64,000 nucleotides of DNA from Clavelina lepadiformis (lineage: Eukaryota; Chordata; Ascidiacea; Aplousobranchia; Clavelinidae): assembly GCF_947623445.1 (NCBI RefSeq), contig NC_135244.1:868001-932000 (forward strand), written 5' to 3'. Within the stretch, counting starts at the first letter, position 1. Every line of letters begins with the position of its first letter. Under the pieces are notes generated by a model, which was not told the origin of the DNA, did not search any database, and saw only the letters and a list, made by a program, of their open reading frames with translations. The position numbers were made by a program, and so were the translations under genes. This document shows, piece by piece, positions 24,130-35,258 of the stretch.

Positions 24130-25070
24130 TTTATAGATTTCTTCTTAAATTTAAAAGCAAGTTTCCGGGATAAAACTGTCAAACTTTTTGTAAACCTTTT
24201 AGACTTTCAACTTTCCCATCACAGTCAGGACAATCTGAGTCAGCTGAAACTTAGCAACAAAGCTTTCGAGGGATGAGTTGCGTCGCTTAATTTTATACAA
24301 AGTCTAGACTTTTAACTCAGTGACGAACAGAGTCAAAAATTTTACTGTAGTTAAAACGTAACATCTATAACAAGATAAAAAGTTTCGTTTTGTTACTTTT
24401 CAGACCTGATTATGAACTCAGTTTTCTAACGAAGCAATATTGTAAAATTTTAAGAAAAATTACAAGGATTTAACACTTGCAGCACGAGCCAAACTTAAAC
24501 ATACATGCGGTAAACTTAAAATCTGCAAAAACACCACATTGAGGTTAATTATGACGCTGACTGCTTAGATGTGAATAGAATTTTACAAAACTGATCAATT
24601 TAACGTTTTCTTGACTAAATGAATTAATGTTTAATACTTTCAGTAGAAAAATCGTCAACGGTGAAATATTTACAGATAAATACAATTTTCATTTTGACCC
24701 CTTTGCAGGTGAACTGAATTTCAGGTTCCGTGCCAGGTTCCGTGCCAGTAAATAGGAAACTTTCGCTTTCCCAATTGACCTAACTTTTCAAATCTTTAAA
24801 CCTTGTATAATGAAAAAATCTTAAATTATGTGCAATCCACGGTGCGCACATTCACAAACTAAAGAATCCTGAGCCCACACCGCTCGTCGCCAATTAAGTA
24901 ATCAACTAGTCACGGGCATAAAAACGCGTCGTGTAGCTCTTTTAAGGGAGATTGAATACAAGCAGGGAAATGTCGAAAAGTTTGCAAGCACAAAAATGAA
25001 CCAATTATATTTAATGCCGGACGCACACTCAGAAAAAGAGGGAAAATTCTAACTTGACGTGGAACGAAGA
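24130..25070. other. 5' flank of B, no gene recognised
   Basis: AT-rich. Near 24405 a CAGACCTGATTATGAACTCAG stretch, read in reverse, resembles the region upstream of the A-a start codons (near 335, 7355 and 14190). This suggests a shared 5' flank in opposite orientation. Confidence 0.4.
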
Positions 25071-25566
25071 GTGCAATATGATGCAATATGATGCAATATG
25101 ATGCAATATGATACAATATGATGCAATATGATGCAATATGATGCAATATGATACAATATGATGCAATATGATGCAATATGATGCAATATGATACAATATG
25201 ATACAATATGATGCAATATGATGCAATATGATGCAATATGATACAATATGATACAATATGATGCAATATGATGCAATATGATGCAATATGATGCAATATG
25301 ATGCAATATGATACAATATGATACAATATGATACAATATGATGCAATATGATGCAATATGATGCAATATGATGCAATATGATGCAATATGATGCAATATG
25401 ATGCAATATGATGCAATATGATGCAATATGATGCAATATGATGCAATATGATGCAATATGATGCAATATGATGCAACATGATGCAATATGATGCAATATG
25501 ATGCAATATGATGCAATATGATGCAATATGATGCAATATGATGCAATATGATGCAACATGATGCAA
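25071..25566. repeat. 10-bp minisatellite, about 48 units of ATGCAATATG
   Basis: Exact period 10 from end to end. Nine units read ATACAATATG and two ATGCAACATG; the rest are identical. In the left half the variant units fall after runs of three normal ones, hinting at higher-order growth. Each normal unit junction makes TGATGCAAT, the C/EBP-ATF composite site. The long minus-strand open frames across it (one peptide in all three frames) follow from the period and are not genes. Confidence 0.97.
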
Positions 25567-27795
25567 GATCGTAATAGATGCATATAGCGTGGTGGGAACG
25601 GCATTCTTACACTTTTTCTGTTAGAAAGTGCTCTTGAAAATGTTTTTTTTTTGGGGTTTCCATACTTGGCTATTATTTTTAAAAAATGTGCATTTTCACA
25701 CTTCTTTATTTAGCATTAGCAGCCCTGGTTATGTCATACATTCAATTTTATGGATGGTTTTACGTTTGAGCTCTGTGCAGTCTCTGTAACAAAACAATAA
25801 TTGTAACGGGCATAAATACCATTGTCTGCTGAGTTCAATAGAGAGTTATTTGTTTGTTTGACTGCTCGAACGCACGAGAATTTTCGCAAACTTTCCATTT
25901 CCATTTTCAATTTGGCTGAATATTCAATACGCCGGTGTTTAATATTTAATACTCTATCCGCCCTAGCATTCATGTTCTGTTGATTCAAAACCATAATCAG
26001 AATGAAAATTATGACGTCACAATCGGGGGGCAAATGTTGGCATTTAAGTACACTGTTTAAAATCTAAAAACCAAACAGGCCTAATTATTAAAATGTATAA
26101 AAGGTTCTGCGTTTCCAAGGAAACACATGCAGATAACATCTGTTCAATTAAAAAATCATCTTATAATTGGTCAATCATATATTACTGAAAAAACATCAAA
26201 AAAACAATTTTCCATTGATCTCTTTTTCGCTTGAAACATGCTCGAGCACCGAAAACCGCGGTGACGTCACATCCGGTCCCGGGGCAGTTTTTTGAAACAA
26301 TTTTGTAAATAACTCGATAACGAAAAAAGATAGAGAAAATTTGTTAACATTTTCGGAATCAACGTATTCTCAGCGGTTTTTAGCAAACATGTCGAAAATG
26401 AATTCAGTTTCTCTTGAAACGTAAAAGCAATAGCCTTTGATATATTGATAGAGTAAATTATTTTTTTGGTTGGCGTCCATGGATGGTCGGGTGTTTGTTT
26501 GTTATCTAAAATAGCATGTAATTTCGTCATTACTGCGTCATAGAAAATTAAAAACGTGATCTTTTTGAAGCGAACAACCTGAATTGATTATGCTGAAAGC
26601 TGTTACGTAACATTATTAAGTTACATGTTATTTTGCCTGAAACACACCAACCTTGAGATAAATATCAGATAGTTCAATGATTTCTTGCAAATTAACTTCC
26701 CATTGAAGGGCTTTTGTAGCAATTCCTTAAGAAGTGTTTCAATTGTTGACATCGCAATTACTGTTTCCTTTCAAACAACGTTGGGAAACATCCAGGTACT
26801 TTTCCGACCTTTATCAAATAATTTATTATACGCGCATTGTTGAAGTGCAAAACGTATATGGACGGATTACTCAGAAAGTTTTACTATAAATTCTTATTTT
26901 GAAATATACTCGGCTGGTAATCACTTAGTAACGATGAAAGATCAGGTTGAAACACTTTAATCACAACCAACACTTTGTACAGTTTGCACAGCGCAACCTA
27001 ACTTAGTTAACTGTGGTTTAGCTTCAGACACAAATATAAACAGAGCTGTATGTTTGTAAATTTTAACCTGGTATAATCCCTGCTTATGATCGGTCACGTT
27101 CAAAATGTGTTTCTAAAACAAAGCAGGCAAGAGCAGTAGAAAGGAAAAATCAAGACTTTGCTGACAATAAAAAGTGCTCTCCTGCTTTTCTTGGACAAAT
27201 TGTTTTGAAGACGCATTTGCGAGCACTTATGTCTCCTTTTCCCCTTCAATGCACTCTATGAATGGTAATTTGTAGAAAAACGTGCAGTTGAAACTGGAAG
27301 TATGCAAAAATTCAAAAGAAAAGAAAAGCTGCCAAAAAGTTAAATGCAATACGGTGCACTGACATTCAAGTAATGAAGAAAGGACATAAAACATTTTCCC
27401 TCGTACTGGAGAAACCCAGACCCAACCAAAGGTAATCTATCTCAAGTCAACACAAGTTCCGTTGACAAGTACATACTTTTAAAAATGTTAAAGTTGCTTA
27501 AACTTTCTCAAACCTCAAATCGTTTGCCGATAAAAACTTGGCTTGAATATTGTTTTGATGAAGGTTGACTGCGATAAAAAAATGCCAACTTTTAAAATAA
27601 ACCGCAAAAAGTGCTTTAACTCAAACAATCTAAAAATCTCACAGAATTGCAAACTTTTAAAAACTAATCAGGTTACCTCTAAATGAAATGATGGTGAACC
27701 TACAAACCACTAGTGGTGTAAACCATGCAGTCTCAATCAAGGCAGCCTTTCTTAAATGAAACAACAAAACTGAAATGCTGCACGTGATTGCGGTC
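25567..27795. other. Intergenic, with two TGACGTCA sites
   Basis: Perfect TGACGTCA at 26012-26019 and 26262-26269; the second lies in a small GC-rich island with CCGCGG, CCGG and CCCGGG. From about 26.95 kb the DNA resembles the flanks at 28.95, 30.75 and 34.4 kb, so it is a copy of the family 5' region. No gene seen. Confidence 0.45.
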
Positions 27796-27847
27796 AATCA
27801 GATTGCGCCAATAAAACCTTAAGACAGCGTATAAAATATTGACGTCA
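27796..27847. promoter_or_regulatory. Shared promoter module (i), without a downstream gene
   Basis: CAATCAGATTGCGCCA, then TATAAAA (27830-27836), then TGACGTCATCAGATC (from 27840). It matches modules (ii) to (iv) over about 150 further bases. No homeobox gene follows within 2.5 kb on the minus strand, so it may be left from a lost gene. Confidence 0.6.
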
Positions 27848-28110
27848 TCAGATCGAACGTACTACAAACGGTTAGCTCTTTGCTGTACTTGCTTCACTTT
27901 GATAAATTTATTTAGAGACCTAGACAAGATACGATGAAAGACGTATAATTTAATTTGCAAAGTCATATCGTTGTTCACATTTGTGTTCACATTTAATGTT
28001 CACATTTGTATAATAAAACATTTCGGCTAAAAACAGCAATTACAAAAATGAATATTTAAAATTAACAAAAACTATAAAAAGCAATTAATTAGCATATAAA
28101 ATAATTTGGA

Positions 28111-28587
28111 TCAATTTTCAGCATTTCTGTCCCCGTGTGGTTCGTTTATCGTCGTCTTCGATTGATTAACATCAGTTGTTTGACTTCCTTCCAACTTGGT
28201 GCTTGCCTGTTCAGGCAAACTAGCGATAAATGAACTCGAGGATGCTTGGTTGCTATGATCAAATGCTTCTTTCACTTCTTTACTGCTCGACTTCAGGTCA
28301 TCTTCGTGCATTTTGTCGGGCTCAGGATTGGAAGTCGAGCTTTGTGCAACTCGACATGGGCTCGGTCTTGTTGACTGTTGGTTTTCTTCACTTTTTTCTC
28401 TTCTCTTTTCAGCTCTAAGAATTGTACGACGTCTTTGAAACCAACTTGTAATCTGTAGCTTTGTTAAACCGAGTTCGCTTGCAAGTTCTGCTTTCGTTTG
28501 TTTGGAGATGTAGTGCTCACGTTGAAAGACTTCTTCCAATCTTCGCTTCTGGGAGGGTGAAAAATGACAACGAAACTGGCCTTCCAT
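28111..28587 (-). CDS. C: short single-homeodomain protein
   Basis: 158 residues from ATG at 28587. The frame is open further upstream, but a pyrimidine-rich acceptor lies there, so upstream bases are probably intron and 5' UTR. The homeodomain is at residues 2-61, the most canonical of the cluster: FSPSQ arm, L16, F20, Y25-I, helix 2 KAELASELGL and helix 3 ITSWFQRRR, but with Arg at 51. After it come a Lys/Glu-rich stretch, SPCRVAQSS and HEDDLKSS (both shared with the end of B), and a tail ending INEPHGDRNAEN, which resembles the B and D tails. Module (ii) at 29.7 kb is the likely promoter. Confidence 0.7.
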   Translation of the reverse strand: MEGQFRCHFSPSQKRRLEEVFQREHYISKQTKAELASELGLTKLQITSWFQRRRTILRAEKRREKSEENQQSTRPSPCRVAQSSTSNPEPDKMHEDDLKSSSKEVKEAFDHSNQASSSSFIASLPEQASTKLEGSQTTDVNQSKTTINEPHGDRNAEN

Positions 28588-29659
28588 CAGGGTTTTACTC
28601 AAGTATAACCAGTTAGCACCTTTCTTTAAAAAACAGGGAAAACAAATGATTCTGTTTAAAAAAAATATATAAAAACAAAACAAGTGGCAAAACATAAATG
28701 TTTCTATAACTCAAAATTATTATCTTTCTAACAAGGACAAAATCAGCATATCATCCAGTACATGGAGAAGCAACAGCCAACAGTTTGCCGAAACACATTG
28801 TAAACCAAATTATTTATGTTATTGTTGAACAAATATAAAAACCTTGACTACTTTCAAAAAGTGCTGTATTGGTTATATTTGATAAAAATATTTTCTTCAC
28901 AAGTTGATAAAGTGCATTATTAAAGTGCGAATATTTATGGATATTTACACGATTTTATTTTGAAAAAAAACTTTTCTGGCAAAAATTTTGAAAAGCTATT
29001 TTAGCTGAAGAGTCTTTATATTCACAAATCAAACCTCATCCTAAGTGATATTTAGCTTAGCTTCAGAGACAAATAGGCCTACACAGATATACAGATTTTG
29101 GGCTGCATTTTACAAATTTTAATCAAGTTTAATCCTTGTAAAAAGGTTCACAATTTTATTTCATCATCAGCTATACCCAAATGAACTAAACAAACAGCCT
29201 AAAACTCAAACAACTAATCCAAGCGTTTGTTAGCATTGTAAAAGTATCAGATGCTGCTAAATTATGTTAGCAAACTGCTTGCGAGTATTCAAGCATTCTT
29301 TAAACCCCTTCAAATATTTTCTACCAAATAGTTCAGAAAAGGATTTTCCTGTATTTCTGAAGATTCATCTAAACACCTAATCACTCAGTTGAAGATGGAG
29401 TTTGCAGGAACTTTATAACACTAAATTCAAAGCACTTTAAATTTGAAATTTCATATTGAGCTTTATAGGTCTATTTTTTCATACGTTCCTGGACTTGTAC
29501 AACCTTCCAAAAACTTCCACTTCATTCAACTGACCAACAACTGCCAAATGAAATTATGATGAACTTAAAAGCACTAGTTGTGTAAGCCACGCAATCTCAA
29601 TCAAGGCAGCCTAGTTCCAATGAAACAACAAAATGGAAAAGTTGTGAACGTGGTTGCGA
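28588..29659. other. 5' flank of C
   Basis: Likely 5' UTR and intron. Resembles 30.75-31.4 kb and 34.4-35.2 kb. No other gene seen. Confidence 0.4.
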
Positions 29660-29713
29660 CCAATCAGATTGCGCCACTAAAACTTTTTAAAAGCGTTTAT
29701 AATGTTGACGTCA
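29660..29713. promoter_or_regulatory. Shared promoter module (ii), likely promoter of C
   Basis: CCAATCAGATTGCGCCACTAA, a weak TATA-like stretch, then TGACGTCATCAG at 29706. Read on the minus strand it points toward gene C. It is near-identical to module (iii). Confidence 0.6.
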
Positions 29714-31379
29714 TCAGATTAAACTTGCTACAGGCAAGTAAACTGCTCGTTGTTCTTGCTTCACGTTCGATCATTTTTAACTAGATACGATGAATTTTTG
29801 CAAAGATCTTAGCAATGTCGCATGCTTGTAGCAGTCAATTACACGCAAACATTTCATGCCTCGATTAACACAAGTCACACACTTTCAATGTGAAATATTA
29901 AAACAATTCTATTTGCAACAGGCATTGTGCTGATTTACCAGTATGGCCAAACATGAACGTAAAACGTAAAAGCCAATGTAAAGCTAACTGACGGTGCATG
30001 GCATTGTTATATCTGTCCATGATAAAATTGAAAAAATTACAGTCTATAATATAGTTATTCTGAAAACATTAAACAGAATCATGCTCGCTTTAAATTTATA
30101 GGCGAACAGTTGAAAATTGAAATAATGCTTTGTAAAAAGGTAAATATTCACTCACTTAAACCTACGATATGGATTGTGTGGCAAAATAATGTTTTGCACA
30201 ACTGTTTCTTGCTTTCACATGTGTTTACTCATATTTTGTTTATATCGTTGGTGTTACTTTGGTTATACCACGATGATTTCTTTTGCCCACTTTTTTATGT
30301 AATTTTGTTTAACGTCTCAGTAACTCGCTATGGTTGAACTAACCATTACGTGTCTTTTTCCGATTGGCGTACTGCGTTTACTTTACGCATGATTAGTTGT
30401 CATGAGATAAAGGAAGGTGCCCTTTGGGGATTCGACTTGCTGGGCTTGAGATGGAGAATTTGTCTGATTTTAGTTGCTTCGGTCTGCTGTTGCAGTTTTT
30501 ATTATATTTTATTAATTTATTCTACAAGTCCCTTTGTGACTTCAAACAACGATCTGAGATGAGTTTTCAATCTCGCATGAGCATTATAATCAAGCTGCAT
30601 TGCGCCACGTTTATTGGTTTTGAGTGGGCCGTGAAAGCGGTAGAAAACGTATCTGGCAGAAGAAAATCTTCAACAGTTGTATTAATAGAGGACCTTGGTT
30701 ACCATGGTTACCTCATTACGCTTTGAACTGGGTCGCGTTGTATGCCGAAAAATTTTAAAAATTTAGAAAATTTCTTTCTAAAACATTAGATAGAACGTCT
30801 CAATACTGCTTGCACAACTCAAAAACTTATCCTAAGTGATCTCTGGCTGAGCTTGAGACACTGGTACAAAATACATAGGGCTGCATATTAAATATCTTAT
30901 CTCGATTTAATATCTGCAAATATTCCAATATATTTCATTGTCAGTTATACCCATAATAACCAAACAAAGCTTGCTCTAAAACTCAAAATACTGTTCATGC
31001 TTTTGCTAGAAGTGTGAAGTATCAGATGTTGCTAAATTGTGTTAAATAACGTATTTGCTAGGCTTCATGAATTCTCCTTTTGATCTGTTTTCTAACAACT
31101 TTTGTACAAAATATTTTAATTTAATTCTGATGATTCACCTAAAAATTGCACTTTGCCTTTTGCATTTGAAATTTCATGTTGAGTTGCAAATGTGTATATG
31201 CAATATGTTCCTGCTATTCTACAACCTAGCATGAGCTTCCACTTCATTCAATCGACCAACTGCAAAATGAAATGATGATGAGCTTACAAAGCACCAGTTG
31301 TTTAAACCACGAAGTCTCAATCAAGGCAGCCTTGCTCAAATGAAACAACAAAATAGAAATGCTTTGTAGGTATTTGCAA
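29714..31379. other. Intergenic, no gene recognised
   Basis: Contains repeat R2 and flank DNA shared with other modules. No homeobox exon found where module (iii) would predict one. Confidence 0.4.
30179..30690 (+). repeat. Dispersed repeat R2, copy 3
   Basis: Homologous to 4359-4865 but much more diverged. It keeps the CGTGTCTTTTTCCGATTGG and GGGCCGTGAAAGCGGTAG blocks and an open frame across the second one. Confidence 0.5.
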
Positions 31380-31433
31380 CCAATCAGATTGCGCCACTAA
31401 AACTTTATAAAAGCGTGTATAATGTTGACGTCA
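31380..31433. promoter_or_regulatory. Shared promoter module (iii), without a downstream gene
   Basis: CCAATCAGATTGCGCCACTAA, TTTATAAAAG (TATA readable on both strands), TGACGTCATCAAATC. On the minus strand a GTAAGC donor-like site lies about 100 bases downstream, at the same place as in module (iv). Confidence 0.6.
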
Positions 31434-32363
31434 TCAAATCGAACCTACTAATGAGGAGTAAGCATCTTGCTGGTTGTTCTTGCTTGACTTTGATAAATTT
31501 TTATGACATGTAAATTGGATACGCTGAAATACTTGCAAAGATATGAGCAATGCCGCATGTTTATAGCGATCAAAATTGATTCACTTTGCACGCAAACACT
31601 TTATGCTTCGATCAACACAAGTCAAACACTTTCAATGTGAAATATGAAAACAATCGATTGATGGCGACATTATTTAGATGTTTCGGTAGTGCCAAACATG
31701 AACGTAATATATAAAATTAATTTAAAACCAAGCGAAAGTTTTACCCACTGACGTTGCATGATATTGTTACATCAAATTTCAAGAAATAGAATTACAATAC
31801 ATCAATAGAAATACATCAAATTACAAGAAATAGTTACAATCTAATATTCATCCTGAAAATTTTAAACAGAATCATGCTCACTTTAACTTTGTTGGCGAAT
31901 ACGTGACAATTAAAATAAGGGTTTGAAGGAAGATATATTTGGCAGCTGGCTAGCTTACATGTACGAATTAGATTATGTTGATAGAGGACCTTGGTTACTA
32001 TGATCAACTCATTACGTTTCCAACTGGCTCGAGCTAATTTTAGAAGAAATTTGAAATAACTTGAGATAAGCAAATACATCGCGGTTCCTCCTTTCATGGA
32101 AAATGTTAAACGAAACTAGACTGAATACGATGGAGGAAATATGTTTTATTTCATGTTCACGTCTATAAAATCTTAAAATATAACTTTTTCAAGTAAAAGC
32201 TGCAACGAAGAAAAATAACTAAAAACTAGACAAAATAACAAACAAAAAATTTAAAATATATGGATTATAATTTTTAGCACTTCTGCCCCCATGCGGTTCG
32301 TGTAAGATATCGTCGTCGCCATTTTTTACACCGAGTTCATTCATATCAGCTGTTTGTGTTATA
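31434..32363. other. Intergenic and 3' flank of D
   Basis: Contains an open stretch (32363-32251) in a shifted frame that encodes DDDILHEPHGG, the family tail, just past the D stop. This suggests the D tail was lost by a frame change or is reached by another splice. Confidence 0.4.
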
Positions 32364-34208
32364 TCAATCTTGATGCTTGGTTGCTGCTTGTTTGCTTTGA
32401 TCAGATGATTCTTCCACGCCTTTACTATTCGACTTCTTGTCCTTTCCGTTTTGTTTTTCATTTTCAAGTTCCGTGGTTTGACGAAAAGTGGAGCTTTCTG
32501 CAGCTCGGCATGGGCTCGATCCGCGATCAGAAGCGATTTTAATCTTTTTCTGAGGAGGGTTGGAGTGGTTGCGTGGAAATACTTTCACCAACTTCTGCGT
32601 CCATTGAGAAAAACCACATCGGTCCTCGTTTTTGGTTTGTCTTTTTCCTGTTAGCAACAAACGTACATAAAATATTTTAGTATAAGAATAAGTTGTTTAT
32701 TTTTAATTATTAATCATAATTTACGATCAAAATATTACCAAGTGTGGATTGAGCTTGGTTCGCTGTTGGCATAGAATCCTCTCTCCCATATCGACCAACG
32801 TCTGGACAAGACCTGTTTAGATCAACCTTTAGATGTTGATTACGAAAATGGCTACGACTAATGCCGCTAGGGCCGGGTTGGTTTGGGTCAATTGTTCGAT
32901 GATGACGTTCCGCGGTTTCACCTCGACAAGGACTCCATAGATTGTGGAGACGTGATGCTGCCAATGATATATTTTGGTTCCGATCACCTGACTCTTCATT
33001 CTGGATTAGACATTCATTTTTACGACGATCTCCAAAGCATTGAGTTTCTTCATCTTGATTAGAACTTGCATCTGTTGTTGTCGGACTCGCAATTCTACTT
33101 TCATCTCGAACAACATATGGACAAAACATGTACGGACGAGTTCTATAATGAAGATTATGCTCATAGACACTTGCTACCGGATTATTAAAGCGGTTGCGTG
33201 GAAATTCTTTTACCAACTTCAGAGACGATTGAGAAAAATCACATCGGTCCTCGTTTTTGGTTTGCCCTTTCCCTGAAAGCATCAAACGTTTATTCAATAT
33301 ATTAGTATATTGCTGTTGAATAAATTGTCCATTTTGATTTATTCTTCATAGTTTATGTTCAAAATATTACCAAGTGTAGATTGAGCGACGTGAGCTTGGT
33401 TTGTTGTCAGCATTGAATCCGTTCGTCCATATCGACCAACGTCTGGACAAGACATGGTGTTTGGATCAGCCTTTAGATGTTGATTACAAGAATGGCTGCG
33501 ATTAATGCCGCTAGGACCAGGTTGATTTGAATCATTTGCTCGATGATGGTGTTCCGCGGTTCCAACTTGCCAAGGTCGCCAAAGATTGTGGAGGGGGGAT
33601 GCCGCCAATGATGTATTTTGGTTTTGGTCACATACGTTTCTATTCCGGTCTTTGCATTCTTTTTTGTGACCGTCCCCAAAACATTGATTGACTTCAGTTT
33701 GATTGAGACTTGCATTTGTTGTTCTTAGAGTCGACGTAACTGTAAAATCAAGCGCGTTAGATCTTTCTACCGGATGAATACTAATAATGCCGCTGGGACC
33801 AGATTGATTTGGATCAGCTGTTTGATATTGATTTCCAGCTTCTAGGGGCATAGAAAGGTAAAGACATACTGATGCTCCCAATAGCAGGACTCCAGTTTGC
33901 ATACATTTTGTCGTCAAAGTTTGTTGTTCCGTCCATGGAAGCCAAGATCTAGTGTCGCATGGAGCAATTGATGAAGTGTTTCTGGAGTTCGTGGAAGCGA
34001 GTTGTCTTCTATGGCTGATTCCTGCTTTTGCACGTTCCTTTATAAACCAATTTCCAATCTGTTGCTTTGTTAAACCTAGTTCCCTTGCAAGTTCTGCTTT
34101 CCGTAGTCTAGATATGTATGGATTAGAACAGAATACTTGTTTCAATCTTCGTCTCTGGTGGGTTGAAAAGAAATGAGTTCGCAACGGATAAAAATAAAAT
34201 CGTTTCAT
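32364..34208 (-). CDS. D: homeodomain protein with two half homeodomains
   Basis: Exons (minus) 34208-33371, 33272-32739 and 32647-32364, joined in phase 1 at repeated CTTG/GTAATA donors, give about 551 residues. The full homeodomain is at residues 7-66 (RRRLKQVF, ELARELGL, NWFIKER; Lys51, Glu52). A linker follows with two PGPSG-type motifs (NQSGPSG, NQPGPSG) and DRNRN/DQNQN stretches. Exon 2 begins GKGQTKNEDR, then the first helix of another homeodomain and a further repeat with NQPGPSG. Exon 3 begins GKRQTKNEDR with helices 1 and 2 (to KIASDRG) and no helix 3. The two downstream exons look like copies of B exons 3 and 4. The likely promoter is module (iv). Confidence 0.7.
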
Positions 34209-35204
34209 CTTATAACCAGATGCCAAATTTGTTAAATAATTATAGAAAGCAAATTGTTCTTTTTAATTTTAAAACTGTGGAAACAAAGTAAATGGTTTAT
34301 AGAAAGGTTTTTTAAACTCCTGTAATGATCATCTTTGAAAAATAATATTCTTTTTAACAAGGATAAAATCCAGTGCATTCAGACAAAGCATGTAACAGTT
34401 TGCCAAAACACATAATTGGAAGGCAAATTCTATCCGTTTTTTTCGGAAAGATTGGAAATCATTTGAGTGTTTTCTGTGATAAAAATGTCCAGTTGAGGAA
34501 CACAATATCACTGTAATAATTAAACCAGTTAAAATTGATATAAACTTGACTGGCAAACATTTTCCAAAGAAAAATTAATTATAGCTTCTTCATACTGTTT
34601 GCATGATTCAAAACTCAACCTATCTAAGTGATCTGCGGCTGAGCTTCATATACAAGTATAGTAGATAGAGCTGCATATTAAAATTTTTAACTCGGTTTAA
34701 TTATTTCATGGTCCAGAATTATATTTCATTATTAGCTGTACCCAAAAAAAACCAAACAAAGCTGGCCCAAAAACCCCAAAAGTATGCTCTATCTTATGCT
34801 AGTAGCGTAAAACTACCCGATGTTGCAGAGTGTTGTAAAAAATTTCTTGCTAGTATTCAAGCATTCTTTATACCCTTCGTGTCGAACAGAGCAAAACCTT
34901 TGTTGTAATTCCGGTGATTAATCTAAAAAATCGAAGCGTCCACTTGAAGATGAAATTTGAAGCAAGTTAACAACACTAACTTCACAGTAACAGTAACACT
35001 AACTTGAATTTTAAATTTCAAATTGAGCTAAATATGTGTGTGGATTTCTACAACCGTGCAAAAACATCCACTTCTTTCAATTGAAAAACTGCAAAATGAA
35101 ATGATGACGAGCTTACAAAGCACCATGTTTGAGAACGCGGTCTCAATCAAGGCAGCTCGAGCAAATGATAAAACAAAATGAAAATACTTTGTACGTCTTT
35201 GCAA
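34209..35204. other. 5' flank of D
   Basis: A strong acceptor (TTTGTTTCCACAG) near 34277 suggests a 5' UTR exon. Otherwise it is shared 5' flank DNA. Confidence 0.4.
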
Positions 35205-35258
35205 CCAATCAGATTGGTCCAATTGGATATAAAAGCAACGTGTATAATGTTGACGTCA
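35205..35258. promoter_or_regulatory. Shared promoter module (iv), likely promoter of D
   Basis: CCAATCAGATTGG, TATAAAA (35228-35234), TGACGTCATTAAATC (from 35251). On the minus strand the block GGTGCTTTGTAAGC about 90 bases away looks like a 5' exon end with donor. On the + strand AGAGAGGTAAGC also looks like a donor, so transcription may run both ways. Confidence 0.6.

Noticed and set aside
19795-24965. Weak similarity between about 19795-19890 and 24875-24965, considered as a SINE or MITE pair
   Set aside because: Matches are patchy with no clear ends, target-site repeats or Pol III boxes.
25071-25566. CRISPR-like array
   Set aside because: Units are directly adjacent with no spacers, and the genome is eukaryotic.
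24910-25604. Long minus-strand open frames over the minisatellite, encoding a ten-residue His/Ile/Ser/Tyr/Cys repeat
   Set aside because: A 10-base period gives the same stop-free peptide in all three minus frames automatically. There is no start context, splice signal or homology.
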